A DNA stretch of 64,000 nt from an uncultured Erysipelotrichaceae bacterium (lineage in GTDB: Bacteria; Bacillota_I; Bacilli_A; RFN20; CAG-826), in assembly GCA_902797855.1 (NCBI GenBank), contig CADBUI010000020.1, forward strand, positions 1 through 64,000, read 5' to 3'. The translations under genes were made by a program, and so were the position numbers. Of this stretch, positions 33,757 through 41,650 are shown in pieces. Numbering within the stretch: position 1 is the first letter of the stretch; each line of letters opens with the position of its first letter. The notes under the pieces were generated by a model. It ran no database searches and was not told the DNA's origin. It was given only the letters and a program-made list of their open reading frames with translations.

Positions 33757-35214
33757 ATGGATAAAGTAAATAAAAAACTTTCATATTCTAAACTCGAACG
33801 TAGGTACGCTAGTAGGTCTAAATCTCTTTACCAAACAAAAGAAGGTAGAGAACTTTTAGACATTATTTCAAGTGGAAAGAATAGATATCTCCGCCTTGAT
33901 AGATTCGAATCAAGCGCGATGGATATGACTTGGATTAAACAGATTGAAGAATGTATTCCTCCTTTAGGAGAAATCGTTAATAATCCTAAGAAAACAATCC
34001 AAACCCTTGAAGAAGTAGTCCAAATCGAAAAAGTTAAAAAGATTGGTAGCCAATCTGTTCAACATTTAGCGAGTCACACTCAGTTTATTAAAACAATTGA
34101 TGAAAATGGTGATGTTACACCTTCTAAGATGCTTAATATCTATCATGATGACTACTACGCTATTTATGAAAATAGATTTATCGCTACTTTAATTAGACAC
34201 CTTCTTGTGTTCGTTGAGAAACGATATCAATTCGTTAAAACTAACGCCACCCTTAGTGACGTTGGAGTGCTCTACGCTAAAAACCACACAACTATTGAAG
34301 GCGCGGATGTTGAAATTGAAACAAAAGTAAAATATTCTCATCCAGCAGAAGCTGTCGCAATCGATAAACTTCGTGGCTACCTTAAACGTATCGAAGATAT
34401 TCGTAAATATTTAAAATTCTACGCGAATACTGAATTTATGAAGATTCTTCGTAGAGAAAGAGATGTTCGTAATCCAATTCTTCAAACTAACATCATTCGT
34501 AAGAATCCTAAATACCATAAATGTTATCTACTTTGGCTATATATAAATAGATATAGAGAAACAGGTATAGAAGTTAAAGTTGAAGAAAACTATTCCAAAC
34601 TATCTCAAGAAGAAATTGAACTCATCAATCAAAATATGTGTTCAACATTCCTTCTTTTAAAAGGAAAGAAGATATCAAAAGATAAGAGTAAGAAAGTTAA
34701 ATCATATAAGCCAGTTATTCTAAAAACAGTGGATGATGATATTTATAAACCAATGGACTATAACGCTCCTATTGAATATATCAGAGTCGATGATAAATAC
34801 CGTGAATACACTGAGTCACTCTATAATTTAAATCCTCATCCTTCTAAAGCACGTCGTCAATATGATGATGATAAATATAAAGAAAATAAACTTAGAAGAG
34901 AAAAAACTGCTCAAGTTGATTCTTTGCTTAAAAGAAAGCAAGCGGAAGTAGAAAAATACGAAGCTAATGAAAAAGAAGCATTAGAAAGAGAAACTTACCG
35001 CGATAAATATGTTGATTCTAAAGCTGAAGAAGAAATTAGACTTGAGGCTATTGAAAAGGTTAATAAAGCTCGCAAAGCTTTAGTGAAGCAAGCTAAAAAA
35101 GATAAACCAAAAGATAAGAAAGTCTCAAAAGCTAAAAAAGTAGCAAAGAAACCTCTTAAAAAAGATAAGAAAGTTTCTAAAAAGAAAACCCCAACAAAAA
35201 AGAAAGCGAAATAA
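33757..35214 (+). CDS. DUF2357-like McrB partner without visible nuclease
   Basis: A 485-aa protein. The central part (about 100-300) has HDDYYAIYENRFIATLIRHL and FVEKRYQFV, then a helical stretch with LRGYLKRIEDIRKYLKF and NPKYHKCYLLW. This resembles DUF2357 proteins that replace McrC beside McrB ATPases. Such proteins normally end in a PD-(D/E)XK nuclease; here the C-terminus (about 345-485) is a highly charged helical segment ending in a Lys-rich tail with KKTPTKKKAK. It may bind membrane phosphates, nucleic acid or glycans (inference). The assignment rests on neighbour and motif, not on a search. Confidence 0.55.
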   Translation: MDKVNKKLSYSKLERRYASRSKSLYQTKEGRELLDIISSGKNRYLRLDRFESSAMDMTWIKQIEECIPPLGEIVNNPKKTIQTLEEVVQIEKVKKIGSQSVQHLASHTQFIKTIDENGDVTPSKMLNIYHDDYYAIYENRFIATLIRHLLVFVEKRYQFVKTNATLSDVGVLYAKNHTTIEGADVEIETKVKYSHPAEAVAIDKLRGYLKRIEDIRKYLKFYANTEFMKILRRERDVRNPILQTNIIRKNPKYHKCYLLWLYINRYRETGIEVKVEENYSKLSQEEIELINQNMCSTFLLLKGKKISKDKSKKVKSYKPVILKTVDDDIYKPMDYNAPIEYIRVDDKYREYTESLYNLNPHPSKARRQYDDDKYKENKLRREKTAQVDSLLKRKQAEVEKYEANEKEALERETYRDKYVDSKAEEEIRLEAIEKVNKARKALVKQAKKDKPKDKKVSKAKKVAKKPLKKDKKVSKKKTPTKKKAK

Positions 35215-35230
35215 TTAACTAGATTTAACA

Positions 35231-36016
35231 ATGGAAAAAGAAGAAATCACTAAAAGTGAAGAAAAAAGTAAGAAACCAAAAGGCAAAGTTCGAAAGATAA
35301 TCGAATGGTCTGTCACTGGTTTATTTATCGCTTTAGTTGGTGTTCTTATTGGAATTAAGATTTACCAAAAGAATACACATACTTCTTTATTTGGTACTCA
35401 GTATCCAATTGTCTTAACTGACTCAATGGAAACTGATTATATGGTGGATGATGTCTTAATTGTTAAAGAGGTTAATCCAAGTGAAATCGCTATCGGGGAC
35501 GATATCACCTTCCTATGGGATTTATCAGGAAAAGGTGACGTCTATCCAATGACCCACCGTATCATTGAAGCGACATATTATCCTGATGCAAGTTTAAACA
35601 AAGGATATAACTACACCTTTGTCGCTCATGGAATTAATAAAAATTCTTCTCAGTGTAGAGGAGACTGTACTTATCAAACCCAAGAATTCCATGAAGATGT
35701 CTTAATTGGTAAGGTAACAGGAAAAAGTCCATTCCTACGTGTAATGTATAAAATTCTTACATCTGTCTGGACACTTATTATCTTAATTCTTATTCCTTGC
35801 TTATATATCATGATCACCGCGGTCATCGATATGTTTAAAAAGCTTGAAGAACAAGAGCGACTTCAAGAAATTGAAGCTATTGAAAAAGGTGAATATAAAC
35901 CTAATAAGTCTAATAGTGGAGAAGATCCACTTAAAGATCTATCTGAAAAGGATAAAGAAAGACTTAAAAAGGAACTCCTTGAAGAGATGCTAAATAAAAA
36001 GAAAGAGAAAAAGTAA
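35231..36016 (+). CDS. sipW: Signal peptidase I, SipW/ER type
   Basis: A 261-aa S26B signal peptidase. It has an N-terminal helix (about 29-48), then VLTDSMETDYMVDDV with catalytic Ser65. The general base is His109 in MTHRII, as in the archaeal/ER-type Ser-His enzymes, instead of the bacterial Lys. A second helix (about 178-202) is followed by a charged cytoplasmic tail. It should process the SipW-type signal sequences encoded at 27736, 30112, 31163, 41651 and 45565. The stop overlaps the next gene start by one base. Confidence 0.88.
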   Translation: MEKEEITKSEEKSKKPKGKVRKIIEWSVTGLFIALVGVLIGIKIYQKNTHTSLFGTQYPIVLTDSMETDYMVDDVLIVKEVNPSEIAIGDDITFLWDLSGKGDVYPMTHRIIEATYYPDASLNKGYNYTFVAHGINKNSSQCRGDCTYQTQEFHEDVLIGKVTGKSPFLRVMYKILTSVWTLIILILIPCLYIMITAVIDMFKKLEEQERLQEIEAIEKGEYKPNKSNSGEDPLKDLSEKDKERLKKELLEEMLNKKKEKK

Positions 36017-37551
36017 TGTCAAAAAGAAGTTTTAACAGAAAACGACTAATCATATTCCTTTTATCCGTCACCTTTTTTGCGGCAGTTTTAGCGACTGCTT
36101 CTATCTTTTTTGCAACTGGTATATCAAATAAATATCCGTTCCTCGTCTATATTTATGTCTTCCTTTTACCTCTTAGTGGTGGTTTAACTTTGTCTACATT
36201 ACAAATCTATTTAAGAAGAAATCAAATGCTAGAGACACTTAGAAGTGAAAACTCATATCAACTAGGATTGGATAATTACTTTTATAACTACACGATGTTC
36301 TCTGAAAGAGTGAAATCTCTCCGTAGATATCATAAGAATGAGAAAGGATATATTATTGCTTTCACATCTACGAATATTATTGGAGTAACACAGTTATCGC
36401 AGTCCACTCGTGAACTTAATGGATATATTTCTGACTACATTAGAAATGAACTTAGCGAATCTAAAACAATCAATAAGAATTCATATGCTTATTGCTATTA
36501 CCGCAATGTCTTTATCATATATTCCTTTATGAACTTAGAAGATACACACGCTCTTATAGAGCTGGTTCGTAAAGGCATATATTCTATTGTGGACACTCAT
36601 GAACTTAGAGTATTTGTCCAACCTCATTTTGGTGTTGCCGAAGTTTCTAATACCATCAGTCTTATCGTCGGCGTAGATAACGCGATGTATGCGCGTAATA
36701 TGGATGAAAGAAACTTTGAAGAGCTCACCTTCTATAAAGATGATTCAAGAATTGAAGCTACTACAGATGATATTGTTGAACTTTCTGAAGCTCTTCATAA
36801 TGGAGAATTTGTGGTCTATTATCAACCTAAATTTAATTTAAAGAAAAAGAAATTCGTTGGTGGTGAAGCTCTTGTTAGATGGAATTCAAAGAAATATGGA
36901 CTTCTATCACCTATTAAGTTCCTTAAGAAGATGGAGCAAGGTGGACTAATTCACGAACTTGATACATATGTTTTAAAACAAGTTATCAAAGATCTTGAAG
37001 GAGTGAAAAGAAATGGTAGAGAACTTCTTCCCGTTTCCGTTAATTTCTCTTTATATGAATTCTATTCCACAGCGTTCTTAAAAGAACTTACTGAAATTAT
37101 TGATCGAAGCGCAATAGCACCTGAGTTAATCGAAATTGAAATTACTGAAACCACAACCCAGGCGAATACGTTTATGGCAACTTCTATACTAAATAGACTT
37201 CGCTCAAAAGGATATCGCATTCTTATGGATGACTTTGGTAGTGGATTTTCAAATATCGCTCAACTAAATTCACTTCCATTTGATGCGATTAAGATTGATA
37301 AGTCGCTTATCGATGGAGTGAATAGTGATTCTAAAACTAAAGATATCGTTAAATTCTTAATTGCTTTATGTAAGACAAATGATCTAGAAGTTATCGCTGA
37401 AGGTGTGGATAGCAAAGAAAAGATAACTATCCTTGAAAAGATGAACTGCGATGTTATCCAAGGATATTATTACGCTGAACCTATGCCACTAAATGAATAT
37501 TTAGATTTCTTAAATAATAATCAATTCGAAAAAAGAGGAGGAGAACAATAA
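36016..37551 (+). CDS. EAL-domain c-di-GMP phosphodiesterase with degenerate GGDEF
   Basis: A 511-aa protein. Two transmembrane helices (about 10-32 and 39-60) precede a degenerate GGDEF-like region (about 90-240) with no GGDEF motif. The EAL domain then keeps the catalytic set: EALVRW (E284), VNFSLYEF, EIEITET, LMDDFGSG (D405, D406), IKIDKS and VIAEGVDS, with QGYYYAEPM at the end. It should hydrolyse c-di-GMP at the membrane. It lies inside the operon controlled by c-di-GMP riboswitch 1, which gives a feedback loop (inference). Confidence 0.88.
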   Translation: MSKRSFNRKRLIIFLLSVTFFAAVLATASIFFATGISNKYPFLVYIYVFLLPLSGGLTLSTLQIYLRRNQMLETLRSENSYQLGLDNYFYNYTMFSERVKSLRRYHKNEKGYIIAFTSTNIIGVTQLSQSTRELNGYISDYIRNELSESKTINKNSYAYCYYRNVFIIYSFMNLEDTHALIELVRKGIYSIVDTHELRVFVQPHFGVAEVSNTISLIVGVDNAMYARNMDERNFEELTFYKDDSRIEATTDDIVELSEALHNGEFVVYYQPKFNLKKKKFVGGEALVRWNSKKYGLLSPIKFLKKMEQGGLIHELDTYVLKQVIKDLEGVKRNGRELLPVSVNFSLYEFYSTAFLKELTEIIDRSAIAPELIEIEITETTTQANTFMATSILNRLRSKGYRILMDDFGSGFSNIAQLNSLPFDAIKIDKSLIDGVNSDSKTKDIVKFLIALCKTNDLEVIAEGVDSKEKITILEKMNCDVIQGYYYAEPMPLNEYLDFLNNNQFEKRGGEQ

Positions 37552-38295
37552 ATGATTTTAATTGTTGGTTCAAATCACGATGATGTTCTTTATTATGAAA
37601 ATCTACTTAAGAACGTCAAAGAAGAAACGATATTAAATAGATATCATGTTTTAATCGGAAAGATCGCTTCTCAAGATGTCATGGTTCTTCAAGATGTCTA
37701 TACTTCTTTTGTTTCCTCTTTGATTGCTACTTATTTAATTGATAATTATTTAGTGTCACTTATCATTAACGTCGGTAGATGCGAAGCCATATCTCCAGAT
37801 TTAAATATTGGTGATATTGCTTTAAGTGAATCGGTTGTCTTTGGTGACGTTGATCAAATCGCTGCGGTAAAAGGCACAACACTTGGTCAGATTCCAAATT
37901 ATCCTCGTGCTTTACCAATATCACCAAATATTCTTCAAAATATGTATGCTTCTTTAGAGAAGGTTGTAGATTATAAGTTTTATAATGCGACATTTATCTC
38001 TTCTAGCTTCTTTAGACAAAATAAAGAATCAGTTGGGGAAATACTTAAAGATGAATATATTCTTTCACTTAATAAATCAATCGTGCTTGATGGAGAAACT
38101 GCTGGACTAGCTTTAGCGTCTTATCTCACAAATGTTCCATTTATTTCCGTTAAAGTCGTTGAAGCTAAAGCTGGACTATATACTTCACTTGAAGATTATT
38201 TATCAGTCTTAAATGAATATGCTTCGATTGGTAAAGCTATTTCAACATTTATCGGTGAAATATCTCGTACAGATGTTGTTCACATTAAGGAGTAG
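37552..38295 (+). CDS. Divergent MTA/SAH-nucleosidase-like (PNP fold) protein
   Basis: A 247-aa protein with the phosphorylase/nucleosidase fold. It has the start ILIVGSNHDD, INVGRCEAISPDLNIGDIAL as the family GxA...iGDvvi segment, GQIPNYPRALP, and a late VLDGETAGLALASYL where MTAN enzymes have VDMEGAA. The usual catalytic Asp segment (RxISD) reads SVKVVEAKAG, so the key Asp appears absent. It starts directly at the stop of the EAL gene. It may be an inactive ligand-binding relative or a nucleosidase with a new substrate. Placement between two c-di-GMP proteins is unexplained. Confidence 0.6.
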   Translation: MILIVGSNHDDVLYYENLLKNVKEETILNRYHVLIGKIASQDVMVLQDVYTSFVSSLIATYLIDNYLVSLIINVGRCEAISPDLNIGDIALSESVVFGDVDQIAAVKGTTLGQIPNYPRALPISPNILQNMYASLEKVVDYKFYNATFISSSFFRQNKESVGEILKDEYILSLNKSIVLDGETAGLALASYLTNVPFISVKVVEAKAGLYTSLEDYLSVLNEYASIGKAISTFIGEISRTDVVHIKE

Positions 38296-38298
38296 ATT

Positions 38299-41200
38299 AT
38301 GGCAAAAAATAAAAACAATAAAATTATCTCCTTAAAGGAATATTCAAAACGAATCGCTATCTTGCTTGGTAGCATTGTTGCTCTTATTTTACTTTTATCA
38401 ATTGCAATAGTAGTGCTTGTAGGTTTGTTCCCAGATTTACTTGTTGTCCACATTATTCTTTCTGCTATTTTAGCAGTCTCTGCAATTGTTTTTGTCACGC
38501 TTGCGATTCTATTTATCAATAAACTTTATTTCTTATTTTATAAGCAAGGTATTGAAGTCTTTAAAAGAAATATTGAATCACTTTCAAACTTCGATAAGAA
38601 CTTTGAATATTATAAAGAAGATAACTTCGAAGAACTTAAAGACTTAAATTCAACATTTAAAGAAATCGCTAAAAACGTTGATGGTAGAACAATTATCTCT
38701 CAAGGTCTCATGCATAAAGACATTGAACTTGATTATGTAGATAAAAATCATATCTTTGTTAAAGAAGAATCACTTTTAAGTAATCTAAATAATTTAATTA
38801 TCTCTAGTGAATCATATAAGAATGCTTTAATAGATATTTCTTATGATTTAGGAGATGGAGTGATTTCATCTAAAGATGAAAATAATATCCTTAAGACTCT
38901 TAAGATGACTTTAGGATATGAAAATATCCTTATTGCATCTAAAGATAATCACCAAGGATATATTCTTTATATTCCAGCCTTTGATTCACTTAATCAACTT
39001 AAAGAAGAGCTTGAATATTTAATTAAGAATATCTCCTTACTTAATAGGACTCCTCAATCTAAAGAGCTCGTCCTTGCGAATGTTTCAGTCGTAGTCTATC
39101 CATATTCATCAATTGATAATATGCGTAAGGATTTAGAAAAAGCTAAGAAAGAAAAGAAGATTCTTAATTTCTATCTTCCAGAAAGACCATTTGAACCTAA
39201 TAATAAACTTCTTTTCTCTTCAATGAATATTAATAACACTACTAAACTTATTGAAGACGTATCATCAATTGATCCAGATCCAAAACAATTTGAAAAGAAT
39301 ATGAAAAAGATTGAGACCTCTATCTCAAACATTTCAAATTATTATGGATTCTCTTCAGCAGGATATATTGACTATGACGAAGAAAATGAAATCTATATAT
39401 CTAGATATGCCTATTCAAGTGAAGAGGCGATTATCTTTAAAGAGAATTCAAAAGTTAATTCTAAATTCATCGATATCTTAATGAAGATTCAAGATAATGA
39501 CCATTCTTACTATTTTTCAAATAGAAGACACATCAATATTGAAGTCGCTAAATATATTGATGAATATCGTATAAAGTCAGGATTATTCTATATCCTAACT
39601 AGAGACGATAAACCGATAGGGGTAATCTATTTTGTTAATAGGCAAAGAGATCTTAATTTCGATGCTTATATGAAAGAATCGCTTATTACGTCCTGTCACG
39701 TTCTTTCAGGCATCTTAAAAGAAATAGGTGCCCGTAAGAGTGTAGATATATCTAACCGTAGGCTAAAAGAAGTTTTAAAGATAAGTGGAATTAAACTATA
39801 TTCCGTTAATAAGGAGTCTTATGAGCTTATTATGGCCTCTGAATCTTTGAAACGCTCTATTGGTAAGCTTGATGCATCTTTACCGTGCTATAAGGCGATT
39901 TATGGCTTAGAAAAGCCATGTAAGAATTGTCCGCTTAAGAGTGGCAAGCATTCTATTATGAATATTTCTAATAAGAAATATGAATCATATCCTATTTTAC
40001 AAAATAAGAATGATCCAACCGCTCATATAGTGCTTAAAGAAACATCTAAAGAAGAAGGTGACTCATTAATTAATGACGAAACCTTATTAGCGTCATTCTC
40101 CTCACTTTCTAAAGCAATAGAAAATAAACTAATCGCTAAACAAAGTGGAGATATTCTCCTATTTAGAATTAAGAACGCTTCTGAGATTGCTAACAAGTTT
40201 GGTAATAATGGTCTAACTGAATTAATTAAATCACTTGTGAGTGAAGTACTTTCTAAATACGTAATGATTAATGATATTTATGAATATGATTATTCTACCC
40301 TTGCTATCGTGCTTAATGGATCAAGTAGAGACTATATCACTTCACTTTGTGAAGATATATATTCATTAACTAATTCTTTAACAAAAGAAGACACTAAGTT
40401 ATCACTTCTATATTACGATAAATCTTATAGTGATAATGACAATCTTAAAGATTTATTTAAATCTTTAGATGACTCACTTCTTAACTATAAAGATGAATCG
40501 GATAATGAGATTATATTCATTGATAGTGGTTATAAACGAAGTGCGTCTAAGGATGGATATCTACTTGAACAACTCCTTAAATCATTTAATGAAAAATCGT
40601 ACGATATGCACTTCCAGCCAATGTTATCTAATAACACTCGTCTTATTTATGGCGCGGAATTATTATTACGTGTTAACGACAATGAAATCGGTAAACCAAT
40701 CAATATTGGTGAGGCTATTAGAATCGCTGAAGAAACCGGTAATGGTAAAGTTGTCTGCGAAGGCTTATTGACATATTTAGATGACTTACTTACTAAGTAT
40801 GGCTATACATTCTTTATGTCGGCTGGACTAGCTAGATTATCGCTTAATGTAGATTATGACTTCATTAGTAGTGATGGCTTTATTGATAGATTAAGTGAAC
40901 TAGTCAAAAAACATCAGCTTCCAAAGACCTTTATTGGCTTTGAAATCTTTGAAAAAGACGTTAAAAAACACTTAAGTGAATATAAGGAATTATCGAAGAA
41001 AATCGCTGATGCAGGCGCGGTATTAATCTCTGACTACTTTACTGGTGAAGCCTTCTCAGTTAAAGAGGCAAGTGAAGCCGGATTTAAAGAGATTAAAATC
41101 CCTTATAATCTCGTTTCTAAAATCACTGAAAACAGTGTCTATGAGAAGCTAATTTCCTTCTGGGATGAAGCAAGTAAAAACCAAATGAAGATCACCTTCG

Positions 41201-41358
41201 TTGGAGTGGAAAATAGACGCGTAAGTGAGGCCATTAACTACGAAGGACACGACTGTAATGTCCAAGGAAATTACTTCTTCAAAGCTATGAAAGAAGAGGA
41301 ATTATTCGAGGCTGTTAGACTTAGAAATATGAAGGATAAAGATAACCTTGATAACTAA
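38299..41358 (+). CDS. Large degenerate PAS/GAF-GGDEF-EAL membrane protein
   Basis: A 1019-aa protein. Two helices (about 14-42 and 47-75) are followed by a long sensory region. A GAF-like part (about 340-480) precedes a PAS-like part (about 485-590) with CYKAIYGLEKPCKNCPL, a four-Cys arrangement known from redox or metal-binding PAS domains. A GGDEF-like domain without the motif follows (about 600-750). The EAL domain has AELLLRV in place of EALLR and ISDYFTG in place of DDFG, so catalysis is doubtful. It is probably a c-di-GMP receptor or regulator rather than an enzyme. It ends the operon. Confidence 0.78.
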   Translation: MAKNKNNKIISLKEYSKRIAILLGSIVALILLLSIAIVVLVGLFPDLLVVHIILSAILAVSAIVFVTLAILFINKLYFLFYKQGIEVFKRNIESLSNFDKNFEYYKEDNFEELKDLNSTFKEIAKNVDGRTIISQGLMHKDIELDYVDKNHIFVKEESLLSNLNNLIISSESYKNALIDISYDLGDGVISSKDENNILKTLKMTLGYENILIASKDNHQGYILYIPAFDSLNQLKEELEYLIKNISLLNRTPQSKELVLANVSVVVYPYSSIDNMRKDLEKAKKEKKILNFYLPERPFEPNNKLLFSSMNINNTTKLIEDVSSIDPDPKQFEKNMKKIETSISNISNYYGFSSAGYIDYDEENEIYISRYAYSSEEAIIFKENSKVNSKFIDILMKIQDNDHSYYFSNRRHINIEVAKYIDEYRIKSGLFYILTRDDKPIGVIYFVNRQRDLNFDAYMKESLITSCHVLSGILKEIGARKSVDISNRRLKEVLKISGIKLYSVNKESYELIMASESLKRSIGKLDASLPCYKAIYGLEKPCKNCPLKSGKHSIMNISNKKYESYPILQNKNDPTAHIVLKETSKEEGDSLINDETLLASFSSLSKAIENKLIAKQSGDILLFRIKNASEIANKFGNNGLTELIKSLVSEVLSKYVMINDIYEYDYSTLAIVLNGSSRDYITSLCEDIYSLTNSLTKEDTKLSLLYYDKSYSDNDNLKDLFKSLDDSLLNYKDESDNEIIFIDSGYKRSASKDGYLLEQLLKSFNEKSYDMHFQPMLSNNTRLIYGAELLLRVNDNEIGKPINIGEAIRIAEETGNGKVVCEGLLTYLDDLLTKYGYTFFMSAGLARLSLNVDYDFISSDGFIDRLSELVKKHQLPKTFIGFEIFEKDVKKHLSEYKELSKKIADAGAVLISDYFTGEAFSVKEASEAGFKEIKIPYNLVSKITENSVYEKLISFWDEASKNQMKITFVGVENRRVSEAINYEGHDCNVQGNYFFKAMKEEELFEAVRLRNMKDKDNLDN

Positions 41359-41371
41359 AATTTCTAACTTA

Positions 41372-41412
41372 AAAAGGTGGGTAAAAATCACATAATCCAC
41401 CTTTTATTTTTG
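41372..41412 (+). terminator. Intrinsic terminator of the riboswitch-1 operon
   Basis: AAAAGGTGG (41372-41380) pairs with CCACCTTTT (41397-41405), then ATTTTT. Confidence 0.8.
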
Positions 41413-41529
41413 CTAAAAATCTTTAGTTTCTATAAATAACTTTGTTATTTATAAAATCACTTTCTATCACGCGTAGGCACATAATTGTTGAAAAATGCTT
41501 GTTCAATATATAAAATATATTTGAACTTG

Positions 41530-41597
41530 ATAAGAGCAAACCCACAGCGATGTGGCGACGCAAAACTATAGGGTCTTAAAAAAGATAGCCAGCTGCC
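41530..41597 (+). promoter_or_regulatory. Cyclic-di-GMP-I (GEMM) riboswitch 2
   Basis: It is nearly identical in its core to riboswitch 1: GAGCAAACCCACAG, GATGTGGCGACGCAAA, ACTATAGGGTCTT and AAGATAGCC. CCAGCTGCC at its 3' end doubles as the 5' arm of the terminator at 41589-41629. It precedes the two giant surface protein genes. Confidence 0.93.
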
Positions 41598-41629
41598 AAA
41601 GGTTAACAAATAGGCAGCTGGTTTTAATT
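41589..41629 (+). terminator. Expression-platform terminator of riboswitch 2
   Basis: CCAGCTGCC (41589-41597) and GGCAGCTGG (41613-41621) form a perfect 9-bp stem, then TTTTAATTT. Confidence 0.85.
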
Positions 41630-41650
41630 TCTAGCTAGAAAGGTAGCAAG

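Noticed and set aside
33757-35214. DUF2357-like gene as a working restriction endonuclease
   Set aside because: No PD-(D/E)XK pattern was found, and the neighbours are secretion and c-di-GMP genes, not a methylase.
36016-41358. Active diguanylate cyclase in the window
   Set aside because: Neither GGDEF-like region carries the GG(D/E)EF motif, so c-di-GMP must be made elsewhere.
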